Under the pieces are notes generated by a model that saw nothing but the letters and a program-made list of their open reading frames with translations, was not told the DNA's origin and did not search any database. Shown piece by piece: positions 11,122-22,621 of a stretch of DNA of 64,000 bases; the stretch's first letter is position 1, and every line of letters starts with the position of its first letter. The stretch covers positions 1,612,001-1,676,000 of the forward strand of contig JAHWDD010000001.1 in assembly GCA_023897205.1 (NCBI GenBank), written 5' to 3'. The position numbers and the translations under genes are program-made. Source of the DNA: Exophiala sp. HKRS030 (taxonomy: Eukaryota; Ascomycota; Eurotiomycetes; Chaetothyriales; Herpotrichiellaceae).

Positions 11122-12939
11122 TCAGGATGCATCAGCAGACGTGGGAAATAGAAATGCTCCGACTGCCATGATAAAATAGCAGGCGCATAATATGCTTCCC
11201 TCCAGGGCATTCGTCCTTGAACTGAGTATTAAACAATTCACCAGAAACGTTGTGGCGAACAATGCCACAATTTCGAATAGGCCAAAATACATGGTCATTT
11301 GCTTCTGCATGATCCAGCCGGAGAGGACAACAAGTGGTGTCACAAATAATGAAATCTGAACCGACGAGCCAACAGAAACACCGATTGCCAAATCGAAGTT
11401 GCCTCTTGCAGCAACAATAGTAGCAGTGAGCAACTCAGCGCAATTGCCAGCCACAGGAAGGATGATCAGGCCGATGAACGCTTGAGAGAAGGGTCCAGAA
11501 GACACCATATCATCGAGGGTCTTGACAAGAAACTCTGCACATACGGCAACAAGGGCTGATGATATGATGAGTATCAATATCGAGATCTTTCGTCCAACGA
11601 CATTCGTCGGCTCTGATATGGTATCCAAGTCGCTCGACGTGTCAATACTCGTTGTTGGGTTGTTGCGTAGGAGAAATCGAGGTAGGTTTGAGGTGGAGCT
11701 GGCAAAAGAAAGTCGCCTCGCATCTGCCCCTTGACTACGGCTGCGTCGTCGAGGCTCTCGCGAGTGTGACCGATGCTGGGTGTGATGTTGGTAGATTGAT
11801 TGTGTGGGTACTGTCTTCTTGTCCTCCGCATTCGTTCGCTGCATGAGACCTTGAGACTCTTCATCTTCATCGCTCTGGTATTGTGGGCGGTCATCGTCTT
11901 CGACCATTTCGAGCCTGTCCTCTTCCACCAGAGAGCCTAGCTCGAGCACATCTCTCCGTGGATTGTCACCAAGCTGGAAGCTGTCCACTGATTCCTCATC
12001 TTGAAAACGAATAGATCGCGGCGCCCGAAACGAGGCACGGAGGCTGTCACTATGGCTACCGCTTGTTCTTCTGCTCGAGTTGAAACCAGGTGGGTCGTAT
12101 GAGACTGTCGAGACGGATCTTCTAATTTGAAAGAAGATGTAAAGGATATAGATAGCCAGTAGCATCAGTGAGGAGACACGGCTCAAGATCAGGGTGGCAG
12201 CTTCAGCTCTCTCATCGTCGTCAAAAGAGTGATAGAATGCATTCTGAAGAGATTAGTATCTGAAAATCCACAAGGAAGAAGAATACCTACTGGTACGAGG
12301 AGACTGAACACAGACACACTGAGTAGACACGCAAGACCTTGTGCTTCATCCTGATCATGCCTTTGCTCATGGTTGTAGAAGCTTCCAGCAAGAATTGAAA
12401 TACCCAGGATGAGCAACAAATTCACGAGAATTGAGCCCAGAATCGACGCCTGGACGACCTCGAACTTGTCATGGTAGAGTGCCGCTCTGCTTTTGTTAGC
12501 TCGACCGCAGTCGATATGTTGATTGTTAAGGCTTACATGCTGTTGTTCATCATTAGCCGAAGTATGCTTGACAGGACTGAACCGCTTACAAGAGGACAAT
12601 CTCAACCAGATTACCAAAAGTAACATTCAGTAGAGCCCCGATGGCGTCACCCGACTCCCGTGAAATATTCTCGGTGGCATATGTCAGGAGAGATGATAGG
12701 GGTACAACAGCGATGACATTTGTAACGAAGACGATGACCGGATGTGCTCGGACAAGATAACTGGTGATGGCTATTGGAACAATCACAAGTAGGACATTCA
12801 ACCACGAGGAAGTGGCTATGGCATGAATACAAGCAACGAGCGCTGTCCATGATCGAGAGGAGAAATGCTCAAGTGTCGTGGTATTGGTAGAGACTGAAGG
12901 GTTTGCGGAGATGTCAGAACGACCTGATAATAGAAGCAT
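11122..12939 (-). CDS. Ca2+/H+ antiporter, CaCA superfamily (VCX1/CAX type)
   Basis: The supported exons 12939-12590, 12486-12291 and 12243-11122 encode 555 residues. The introns (103 and 47 nt) start GTAAGC and GTAGGT. Two hydrophobic halves of roughly five or six helices each carry the exchanger repeats: GNLVEIVLL in the first half and GNCAELLTATIVA in the second, with the acidic residues that bind Ca2+. They are split by a long hydrophilic loop (about 170 residues) rich in Ser, Arg, Asp and Glu. The protein would use the vacuolar proton gradient to load Ca2+ into the vacuole. The ATG at 12939 may not be the true start. The sequence just downstream of it, CTATTATCAG, looks like a splice acceptor, and a GTATGT donor near 12990 suggests one or two upstream exons reaching about 13190. 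Confidence 0.88.
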
Positions 12940-14106
12940 GGTCAGTCACTCAAAACCAATCCTATCTCGGATTGGATGTCTGTACATACCCAGAAACCTA
13001 AAGATACAGGCCGAGAATGAGCTGGCATCGATGTCTGGTTAGCATGAACCAGGACAGAGAGAAGAGCGAGGAGAATCCTACGTGAACACGTTGCTGCGAT
13101 GCGACTGCGGCGGGTGAGGGGGCACGTGCTCTTGCAGATTGTCAGTACCGAGACCTCAATAAAACATCGACAGGAGAAACGGAAATGCATAACTCACCAG
13201 GACTCATTGCAGGGACACGTCAACACCCTCGTGGAAATAAGAATAAGAAAGAAAATCAAAACAAATCCATAGCTGTGATAGAGATGTTCGACTAAGCCGA
13301 CAATGATCCTTGCCGGGGCAGGAAGAGGGGAGGGGGAAGAGTCTTCGGCTGATGCTGCGCCGCCAAGTGGCTTACGAGTGCAAATACTCGCAGATACGGG
13401 AGACTTGTGCAGTATCTCTCTGTACACACCGAGTACTCTCTATACTGTATCTTGGTATGGATGGGAAAAGAGGACGTCCAAGGTCTTGGAGTCTTGGTGT
13501 CATCCTTGTCGTCTTGTGGTCAGATCTTCAGGCTAATTGGACATACTGTAACTTACACCTGCGAAAGAGCCCCATCTCACCGTTCCGTCTTGCCGCACGG
13601 TCATCTTAGATCCAGGTCCTTTAACCAGTCAAGGAATAGTGAACGAGGATTTATATGAGCCATTTTCCCTTCGCTACTCCGTAAAAAGACCCCTCAACTT
13701 CCACAATATCTACTACGACTAGGCCTCGGGAATGCAGATGGACATGGACATGGAAATTAGTGCATCCCCACGAGGTACGACAATCGTTGGGCAATTGAGG
13801 CTATGCTGCAGTAGTCATGACATATGTGGAGTTTCATGACTACAGCTGTCAATCGATGGACTGTGCTAAGATGAAAGGTCACCACCAGAGCTAAAACTTG
13901 ATCACTTCCCAGATATATCCCTCAAACGACAGTGCTAACGTTTCGACTGCTGGTAGAAGGACTCCAACCAGGAATCCAAAAATCCCTCATGCATGTCGGC
14001 GAACGGCGACTATCTCCTCGTGCTAACTCTCCTCTTCACGCAGCGGAAATGCCTCTCTAGGTACAACGCCAGCCATGCTAAAATCACCCTAGACAAGTCT
14101 GCAGGT
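12940..14106. other. Upstream region of the Ca2+/H+ antiporter gene
   Basis: The part up to about 13190 may contain additional 5' exons of the antiporter, judged from paired donor and acceptor signals. Beyond that I see no gene. One copy of the recurrent motif (TACTCCGTA, 13675-13683) is present. Confidence 0.45.
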
Positions 14107-14440
14107 CTAGCTTCTATACACCTCCGACTCTGAAGTCTCAGAAGCCCGACGAGGCTGTAGCTGATAAGACGCCTCGCCCTTGGCCGCATCCAAGCTGATA
14201 TGGAATGTGGACGCAAGGTAAGATGCGTATCGAAAGCGATATGCATCTGTGATGTGGTCCATCGTCGGGCTCCGACCGGCAATAGTAGGGCTGGCTATTC
14301 TGGCATCAGCTTACTTCTTCATCATGATAAAACAGGTGGAAATGACCTGTGGCCGTGGTGATTTTAGTCAAGGCTTTGGCCCCGGAAGGCTTCCAGACGA
14401 TGATAGCTTCAGGAGCCGTCGTAGAAGGGACTGGTGCCAT
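14107..14440 (-). CDS. Possible small hypothetical protein, two exons
   Basis: The region reads as coding if 14440-14334 is joined to 14290-14107, giving 96 residues. It starts MAPVPSTTAPEAIIVWKPSG, and the second exon includes TMDHITDAYRFRYASYL and GEASYQLQPRRASETSESEV. The 43-nt intron has a weak GTTTTA donor, a CTGAT branch-like site and a CAG acceptor. Alternative readings use a better GTAAGC donor just downstream but then give an implausible second exon. I do not recognise the family. It stands alone in a gene-poor stretch, so a pseudogene or a chance reading is possible. Confidence 0.35.
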
Positions 14441-16214
14441 ATCGTTGATGTATAGAAGGTGGAAGTTTTGAAAGTAGCAACTGTAGGGAGCAATCGACGC
14501 ACCAGAAACCTCCGGGCTTCTGTGGTCCTGTTGAAAACTTGGATGCAGGCTGCGTCTCTCAAACACTGTGACTCCTGCCAGAGTAACCCTGGTGTCCTTG
14601 GACTGAGGTCTTATATACAGCTGCTTCTAGGCCTCGGCTTGGAAAAACATCTCCCCCGACTGTTTTGCATCTATATGCAGCGCCGGACACCAGATCGGAC
14701 CCCCTGAAATCCTCCCAGACCATATGCGGATGCTTTCTTGTGCGTCATTGCTAATGCCAAAATATACTCTTGCAGACCTGAAGTTTGTATGAGCCATTAA
14801 TGTCCGCACTAGAGAAGGAATCACAGCTGTCGTCGGACATGCTGTCGAGATGTTTGCGTTTTCGAGGTGCAGAAATTAGTACCCAATTTCATACCATGCT
14901 CACCAGGGTGACGTTTCCTGTCGGACAACCACAATGCGAAATGTATGTCTAGAGGTTTGTGCAAGCTCACCTGAGAAGTCTAACTTGTCACAGATTCCTA
15001 GTGTGATATCCATCGATATCATAGCGAAGCTTGTTTGTTGTTAGTTTGCGCCCTCGCAGCAGCTTTAGTGACAGAGAGTGGTAGTGCTTTTGACCTGCAC
15101 GCATTGGTATTTTGCCCAGAGATGGGGAATTTTGATTGATCGTCGCGGGTATCGTGTGAGAGTTAAGCTCCACTCCTAGGCCATTTAAGAATCTCAGGTA
15201 GGTATACGGGGTTTTCATCAAACAAACCAGGTGTGTTGGATGAATGTACTCGAAGATGCTTACTGTACTGAGTACCGAGTAGACCAGGGTGCGAGGACGA
15301 GTACGAGTACGAGTACCAACCACTGGCTTGGCGCGGGGAATGGTTCTTCCGGGGTCCGGCAGCCTCAATCTTTTCCTCCTGTCGCATTTCATTTCTACGC
15401 ATGTATTTTCTTCTCGGTCAATTAATTATTCCATCAATTTACATCTCGATCACCCACTTGCTTCCTTTCGATTGACAGGGAGCTTCTCAATCCGCAGTTT
15501 ATAGGTCCCGACATGTAACGATTGTACGAAAGAATATTCATCCTACTCCACATGTTTTTCGCTTCCTCTTTTGGAGCATGTATCAAAGATGTCAGCCAGC
15601 CCATTCACCGTGATCGCATACAGAAGCATATGTACCAATGATCTGGCAAGAATTGCCGCATGGGATACCCGGATAGGTAATGGGAATCGGAAAGCGGGTA
15701 GTCGACAACGTCTCTGGCTGCGACAAGGCTGAATGTGGTTGCTCAAAGGCTGCCGAGAGGGTGCATCGTCGACCCCTTAATCAATCAAGACTTCAGCGCT
15801 TCGTCAAAGTTTTTCCCTACTACTATTTTTATGCCAAAGCTCACTTGGCTTCCCAAAAGCATGACCCGACTTGAAGTTATTGTACCTATTGATTCATCTA
15901 GACCGGCACCATTGAGGTACGTGCCCTTAATATCACGCACGGCCCATACCGCCCATGTGGGACAAGATGTCCACGCGGTTTGCAAGTACTACGAGTACTA
16001 TTCACTCCGTATTGCCGATCAACTATTGCCATTAGACTTGAGATCAAGTTCCCAATGGCTCAACGCCGACAAGGGAGAAAAATGCATATAAAGCACAAGA
16101 TGGCAGCGTTGCACGGTTCATGGGTTCTCCCCAGCCTCTTAATCATAAACAATCTGTCAAAACTTTACACCCGGACGAGTGCGCATACTCATCGCCATCA
16201 CCTCCACCACCATC
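14441..16214. other. Gene-poor spacer upstream of the S33 peptidase
   Basis: No supported gene in about 1.8 kb. It includes short degenerate stretches of repeated GTACGAGTAC units (15285-15320) and a copy of the recurrent motif (CACTCCGTA, 16003-16011). Confidence 0.45.
16084..16092 (+). promoter_or_regulatory. Probable TATA box of the S33 peptidase gene
   Basis: GCATATAAA lies about 123 nt upstream of the ATG at 16215, a usual distance in filamentous fungi. This is inferred from sequence only. Confidence 0.45.
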
Positions 16215-17756
16215 ATGCATTTCCATCTCAACAGGGCTGCTATTCTGATCATTGGGGCTTCGTCCCTTGCTGTCGCGTCGCCCGTTCGAAGGCAGAATAA
16301 TGGAACAGGATCTTATGAGATCAAATGGAAGCCTTGTTCAAACACTACCGACATCCCAAATCTTGATTGTGGAACCCTCGAAGTACCCATGGACTGGAAC
16401 AATACCGGAGGCAGCAAGATCAAGCTTGACGTAGCCCGCCTCAGGACCAACGGCACCAACAACCTCGGCAGCATCTTTTTTAACCCCGGAGGTCCAGGAG
16501 GGCCGGCTCGCGATACGTGTGCAGGCCTATCCCAGGACCCGGGCGACTTCAGCGAGCTCTTGGATCACTACGATCTAATCTGCCCTGACCCTCGAGGCGT
16601 CGGGCCCAGCACGCAAGTCGTGTGCGACGACGATCTCTGGGCGTCGACCCCTTCCTACTTCGTCGACGACGAAGCCTCGTGGGAGAAGGTCCTCGAGTTC
16701 AACAAGGCCCTGGGAGAATCCTGCCTCAATCTGACCGGACCGCACATGGGATTCTTGGACACCGCGTCCGCGGCCAAGGACCTCGACGCGTTACGCATCG
16801 CCGTCGGCGACGACAAATTCAACTACCTCGGTTTCTCCTACGGGACGCAGCTGGGAGCACGCTACGCCGAGCTCTTCCCCGACCACATCGGCCGTATGGT
16901 TCTCGACGGCGGCGTCGACCCTTCTCTGTCCGAGTACGAAAGCTACGTCCAAGGCAACTGGGCCATGAACGACGAACTCGTGCGGTTCTTTGAGTGGTGC
17001 GACTACAACTCTTCCTGCGCACTGCACAACAGTAACAGCAGCGACAGCACTGGCAACTCATCCACGGCCGCCATTTGGGACACCCTGATCGCTCGGGCCA
17101 ACGAAACTCCGATCCCTGCCCCGGGATGTGCCGCAAACGCCACCGGAGGGCTCGCGGGGACCTGCAAAGTGAACGCCACGGGCTACGACATCATCTTCAA
17201 GCTGGAGAACATCTTCCAGCGGTACGCCAACTGGCCGGCGCTGTCGCAGGCGATGAAACAGGCCACCGAGGGCAACGCGACCCTCCTTTCCGTGGACTTT
17301 GACCCCCTGGCCTACGCCAACCTGGCCATCGGGTGTCTGGACAACCCGACCGAGTCGACCACCTACGACGAGCACGTCACCCTGCAGAACCTGGGCAAGG
17401 CCATGTTCCCCCACGCCCTGGGCAGTAGCATGCAGCTGCAGTTTGCGACCACGTGCATCGGGTGGCCCTTCAAGCCCAGGAACCCGCCCCACATGTTCAA
17501 CTCGACCGCCGGGGATGGCCTGTCCCCGATCCTCATCGTCAACGCCGACCACGACCCGGCCACGGGCATCTCCGAGGCCGTGGGCTTGCACAGGCAGATC
17601 CCCAATTCGATCTTCCTCTCTCGCACCGGAGACGGACACACGAGTTACGGCGCCGACGAAACCCTCCGTGACGCCATGAACGCCTGGTTGATCAACGGGA
17701 CCATGCCGGCCCAGAACACGGTGGTCGTGGAGGACCTGGATTGGGTTCCGACGTAA
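16215..17756 (+). CDS. Secreted alpha/beta hydrolase, S33 tripeptidyl aminopeptidase-like
   Basis: A single intronless frame of 513 residues. The ATG at 16215 is chosen because it puts a signal peptide (HLNRAAILIIGASSLAVASP) at the very N-terminus; upstream in-frame sequence lacks an ATG. The alpha/beta-hydrolase core has the oxyanion motif FFNPGGPGGPA, the nucleophile elbow GFSYGTQLG (Ser about 208), the acid in NADHDPATG (Asp about 447) and the His in GDGHTSYG (His about 475). The C-terminal part matches the TAP-like domain of Streptomyces tripeptidyl aminopeptidases. There are many N-x-S/T sites and paired Cys, as in a secreted glycoprotein. The expected role is release of N-terminal peptides from extracellular protein fragments. 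It converges on a second S10 carboxypeptidase. The gene is GC-rich compared with its flanks. Confidence 0.88.
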   Translation: MHFHLNRAAILIIGASSLAVASPVRRQNNGTGSYEIKWKPCSNTTDIPNLDCGTLEVPMDWNNTGGSKIKLDVARLRTNGTNNLGSIFFNPGGPGGPARDTCAGLSQDPGDFSELLDHYDLICPDPRGVGPSTQVVCDDDLWASTPSYFVDDEASWEKVLEFNKALGESCLNLTGPHMGFLDTASAAKDLDALRIAVGDDKFNYLGFSYGTQLGARYAELFPDHIGRMVLDGGVDPSLSEYESYVQGNWAMNDELVRFFEWCDYNSSCALHNSNSSDSTGNSSTAAIWDTLIARANETPIPAPGCAANATGGLAGTCKVNATGYDIIFKLENIFQRYANWPALSQAMKQATEGNATLLSVDFDPLAYANLAIGCLDNPTESTTYDEHVTLQNLGKAMFPHALGSSMQLQFATTCIGWPFKPRNPPHMFNSTAGDGLSPILIVNADHDPATGISEAVGLHRQIPNSIFLSRTGDGHTSYGADETLRDAMNAWLINGTMPAQNTVVVEDLDWVPT

Positions 17757-18315
17757 AGAAAAGAGTGATTTGATTATCCGTGGGATGTCGTGTCAAACAC
17801 CCCGAGGTCGGATATATAATTATATTTACAATTGTGACATGGTGAGATATTCAAAATGTTAGTTACAATACTTCTCCCTCGTCATTTATCATTGTCGACA
17901 GCAAAGGACTCTGATGGCCCTGAGTTACGAGTAAATAGGGGCGTCCTCGACGTCACGTGCGAGGCTGTGTTCTGTAAGGGACTGAGTATCGCATATATCC
18001 TGATCGTGACACACTTACGACGATGCTGTTGAAAATTCAGGTGTGGACTTTGCCTGTTTTGAAGGAAGAAGATAATGATTGTTTATCAATACAATTAATG
18101 CCTCTTGAAAGGCTCCAAAAAAATTGACCCTTGCTCGATCAAATCACTACATTGTATACAGTGTACAATGTGCAGCACGCAGCTGGAGTTGTCGAGACCC
18201 ATTCCCCTCATTCTCTTCTCCTTGCTGATCCCCCTTTCTCCCTCGAGTCGCCAAAGCCTAGATACCCAACCTTCTAACTGGCCCGATCACCTGGGCCGGA
18301 AGGAATCTTGACTCC
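17757..18315. other. Convergent 3' spacer between two peptidase genes
   Basis: An AT-rich non-coding stretch holding the two 3' flanks. Confidence 0.5.
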
Positions 18316-20271
18316 TTACTGCCCCCCATCGACAGCAGCCCAAGGATTGACCGACAAAAACTTACCTTCCACCATGCAAGTGTCTTGGATGGGAGGTGGC
18401 ATCTTGTTCCTCCACCCCCAGCTGTCCGTCGGGCCCGTGGTGTGGTAATCATCCCCGACGACCTTTTGACCACTGACCACGTCCTTGCCGAAGGTGGTGC
18501 GGTTGAAAACTCGAAACACGGCTTCGGGGGCGTACGCCGACACCGAGTGGCCCGAGTCAAAGACCCTGGTGAACGAGAGCTGACCAAACTGTTTGACGAC
18601 GCCGGTCTTTGCGTTTTTGGAGACGAGACCTTGGAGTTCTTGGTAGCCCGCGGTGGACACGAACCCATTTTGGTGTTTCCACGACGCGGCCTTGGCGGTG
18701 GCTTCGCCTCCGGTCCAGGGGCATCGGTAGTCACGGTCCCCGAAGACCATGGCGACCTTGACCCCGTCGCCCAGCAGGTACTCCAGGTTGACCAGGCCCG
18801 CTTGGCGGGATGAGTCTCCCGTCCCCGGGATGGGGCTGTCGGGAACGAACCCGAGCAGGGCGGTGATGACGTTGGAGTCCCAAGTCCAGTTCAAGGGCAA
18901 CCCCAGAGAAGATTGAACCTCGGGGAGGTTGAGGTATTGAGCCACGGGAAGGTAGTAATTACACTGGTCGGGAGTTTCAATGGCGACGTCAAAGACTGAA
19001 ACCTAAAAAAAAACAAAACCAAGGGACAAAAAGGTTAGTTCTTGCATCTTACCAAAAAAAGGGGTGGGGGAGTGAGGAGTAAGGAGCAAGCGGGATGCTT
19101 GCAAAAATGTCACTCACATTGTGTAGTTCATTCACCAAGCTGACGATGGTCGAGCAATACAGAAAAGAATCTTCGCAAATCTGGTTGACGGTGGCATTGG
19201 CGGCAGAATAAGCGGCGTCACCGACATTCCCAGCGTGACGACATTGCTTGATCATGTCGAGACAACCTCCGGGCTTTGTAAGGTTGGTTTGTGCTTCGTC
19301 GTAAATGTCCTGAGGGAGGAACTTGACGCCATAGGTGTTGTTGTTTGCAAACTCGAGGTATCCCTCCATCAGATACTCGAAATCCATACAGCCGTTCGTG
19401 ATGCCGATCGAATCAACCTTCAAGGCCTTCTTCTTCAGTGGGTGTGTGTCTGTAAGGTTCTTGAGGTTCTTGCTGATTTGTGCAGCTGTCTCCGGCACCC
19501 AGAAGCCGCCATACGAATTGCCCCATATGCCGACACTCTTGGATGTGGTGTTGTACTGCGGGAATGATGAGAACCAGTGCTCTGCAAAGCGCCACAAGGC
19601 TCTCCCTGCGGCGACAGTCGTGTTTGCCGTGGTCGACGGATCTTGATCTGAATATGTTCCATACCCAAATGTGCCATTTACGACCGGACGAGAAGCGGCG
19701 GTGAAGTTTTCTGGAGTAACGTTCAACGATGCAAGGTCGTATGTGCCATTCACGAGGGAACTGTACGACAGCCCTGTTTGCGTCGGTTGATCGATGTACA
19801 ACATGTTGACATTGTTGTTGAAGGACCAGGGGTTCAAAACGGTATCGTTCCCGTAGAGGTTGGCGTAGCACGGTCCGCTTTCGCTGGACAGAGCAGCATA
19901 GGTCGAAGCCTCGCCCGGCCCACCTGCCAGGTAGATCCCAAGAGGAGCCGAGGCTGGGTTGTGGCGAGCTTCGAAATACATGAAATACGTGTTCATGTCA
20001 TAGCCTCCAAGATCAGCTAGCAGGTGACCTGGAAGATGGACATATCCACTATAGGTCTTGACTCCGGGCGTTGTCTCGCATATTTCGGTCTGTAATCCAT
20101 CAGCTTGGGGTAGTACAGAAAATTCAACCCTATGCTCACCTCCTTCCAGGTGATCTTGACGTCTTTATTGACCGTGGACGTGGTTGTCGTCAGACCCGAG
20201 GGCGTTGGAGGAAATTGTGCAAGTGTCAATGGTAGAGCAGCGACGCCCAATAGAGTACTGAAGGTCTTCAT
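18316..20271 (-). CDS. Second secreted serine carboxypeptidase, S10 family
   Basis: Three exons on the minus strand (20271-20140, 20089-19118, 19002-18316) encode about 596 residues. The introns are 50 nt (GTGAGC donor) and 115 nt (GTGAGT donor, poly-T before the acceptor). MKTFSTLLGVAALPLTLAQF is a signal peptide. S10 marks are IYLAGGPGEAS (a variant of the usual GGPGCSS, lacking the Cys), IDQPTQTGLSYS, the nucleophile GIWGNSYGGFWVPE (Ser about 236), the acid in FGDRDYRCPW and the His in FDSGHSVSAYAPE. This subtype resembles the Aspergillus CPD-S1 group more than carboxypeptidase Y. An ATG at 20316 lies in frame upstream, but the later start gives the better signal peptide. A GTAAGT near the 3' end (about 18364) could add a small terminal intron and change the last residues. 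Confidence 0.87.
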
Positions 20272-20342
20272 TGCTGGACGCGGGACGGATGACAAGGCGT
20301 GTTGAGGTGTGTGCATCGTATATCCATAGCTAGCCTGCTGTG

Positions 20343-20351
20343 GTTTATATA
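20343..20351 (-). promoter_or_regulatory. Probable TATA box of the second S10 peptidase gene
   Basis: On the minus strand TATATAAAC lies about 75 nt upstream of the chosen ATG at 20271. The spacing suits a short leader. Confidence 0.45.
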
Positions 20352-21559
20352 CACTGACGCAGTAGAGAGCACCTGCGTCGGAAGCCTGATGGAATAAGGT
20401 GTGAATAGAAATCTCGCGTTCCCCCTCTGTAAAGGGTTAATCAGGATACAAGCTCATCCTTTAGTATAGAGAGTTTGCAACTAGCTGTGGCTAAGACCCG
20501 CCGTTAGATTGTCCAGGACAAGGTCCACGGCGGTTTGATGCAGGCATACTGGAGTACCGAGTATCAGGGCAGGGAAATTTGGGCGTAGTGGATATGATCC
20601 ACGTCAGTGCCTCGTCGTTGCATATGAGGCTGAAGCATGCCCCGGGTGATGATTGTTTTCAATTGATCATGGACCCAGCCTCGATGGACAGAAGACACTC
20701 TTGTTTACACGATTTCGAATATGTGTAATAGACCATTGGATGTGGATTTGGCCCGGATAGGGTTAGCGTATACGAGTTGGCCAGGAAAGGCATCATTGGG
20801 GGCTGACAACGAGTTCTCGTTTGCTAGGATGGAATGAGGAACAGTATGAGATGGTGGCCTGAACAGAGTAATGATATTATCGAGGTGGCAGACCGGTATT
20901 CGTAGCACACTCAGCCTTCAAGCACTACGTCCTTGAACAGCTGGGTTAACTAATTTCCCACACTGATGAGGAGGCTTGACAAGTATGGGTAAATGTCAGC
21001 AGCCACGATTCAGGGAATTGGTTTTGCATGATCATCTGGGCAGCAGATATCCTGCAATTTGGTCAGGATGTTGATGTTCCGAATTCATGGTATTGCATCG
21101 AGGAACGAGATTTCAACTCATGGCAGTCGGGCTTTCGCGTCGATGGTTAAAGAAGGGCGGCTAAACGCCGGAGCCTGATGGGGGTGTTTTGTCAGCCAGC
21201 CTTACCGCAGCCTATTGGCTTTTAGCCCCAAGAACTCCAAGGCTCCTTGCTCTCTTGTCATGCCCGCTGATCCCGCCCGCATCGTCATCCGCAACCTCCA
21301 GGCTACGTGCTTCGTGGGCAATCTGCTTCTCAACTACTAAAAGATACGGGTTGAAACTCGAACTCAACATCACTGCTCAAACTCACACGAACTGATCTTG
21401 ACTTTATTCTACCCTTCAATTCCCTCGACCCGTGTTCAACCTTCACGATTCTCTCGAGAGATAGCCAGGAATAACTGCCTATCGCTCACCATCAGCCGAC
21501 CAACCATCCGCAGCATCTTAGTATTTGTACAAGTTCAGGAGAGCGACAATAACACAAAA
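20352..21559. other. Divergent spacer between the S10 peptidase and DID2
   Basis: No gene is seen. It includes the promoters of both flanking genes. Confidence 0.5.
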
Positions 21560-22331
21560 ATGTCCGGCCTTGAGAAGGCACTCTTTAATCTCAAGGTAAT
21601 ACTCTTCCCTCCGAGTGCCCTTTATAACTGAAGGCAACTCCACAGAACACACTGCGTTCTTCCCTAAGCGCCCCGCGTTACATACTGTGTCATGGGACAA
21701 CTCGCGAAAATCACCCTCACTGACACATACCTCTCTGTCTCCATAGTTCACCTCGAAACAACTGAACCGGCAAGCTGCCAAAGCCGACCGCGATGCCCGC
21801 GCCGAACAAGCCAAACTCAAGAAAGCCCTCACCCAGAACCCCCCTCAACCTCAAATCGCCCGCCTGTACGCCACGAACTCGGTCCGAAATTCCCAACAGA
21901 GGATTCAGCTCTTGACGCTGGCCGCGCGCATCGACGCCGTCGCCGCGAGGGTACAGACGGCCATCACCATGCGGACGGTGACGGGGTCGATGGCGCAGAC
22001 GGTCAAGGGGATGGACGCGGCCTTGAAGAGCATGGACCTGGAAAAGATTGGCACGGTGATGGAGAAGTTCGAGTCACAGTTTGAAGATCTCGATGTGGTC
22101 AGCGGGTACTACGAAGGGGTGGCCGGCGGCGTCGAGAGTCAGCAGGTCGGGGTAGAAGGTCAAGGGGAAGTGGACGCTCTGATGAACAGGGTCGCCGACG
22201 AAGCTGGTGTCGAGTTGTCGCAGGAGATGGAGCAAAAGGTGCCCGAGCACGAACTGCAGCAGGCCGAGAGTGCCGAGAGGGCGAAACTCGAGGAAGGGTT
22301 GGGTGATAGATTACGAGCATTGAGAAATTGA
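21560..22331 (+). CDS. did2: ESCRT-III-associated protein Did2/Vps46 (CHMP1)
   Basis: Two exons, 21560-21595 and 21747-22331, give 206 residues, the usual CHMP1 length. The 151-nt intron after the 12th codon starts GTAATA and ends CCATAG. The protein begins MSGLEKALFNLK and continues FTSKQLNRQAAKADRDARAE, then VRNSQQRIQLLTLAARIDAV and MAQTVKGMDAALKSMDLEK, all typical of CHMP1. It is basic at the N-terminus and acidic at the C-terminus, and ends with a MIM1-like helix (EEGLGDRLRALRN) that binds the MIT domain of Vps4. Did2 recruits Vps4 to recycle ESCRT-III polymers at multivesicular endosomes. Confidence 0.93.
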
Positions 22332-22621
22332 GCGGGATTCCGAGACAAGAATCGGCCATGAAATAACTTTCTATGAACGACAACGAGGGCACGACAGACC
22401 ATGGGGGATAGCATCACCTTAGGATATGATCCTGCTGATTCGAGACAGGTGGTTACGCAGGGTATCTTGCAGGGGCGGTTATATTCCATTTGTTTATACG
22501 GAGTAACATCGAGAGGTTCTTATTCCTCGGTCTTCAGGGCGTCCCAAGTGGACATCTACTTGTCCATCTCTTCTACGTTTGTTCCCGCGTACGCAACCAC
22601 TCCTTTTTCTTCCGACTTCCA

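Noticed and set aside
17058..17679. Long frames on both strands inside the S33 peptidase gene
   Set aside because: They are shadows of a GC-rich gene whose catalytic triad and signal peptide are intact in the called frame.
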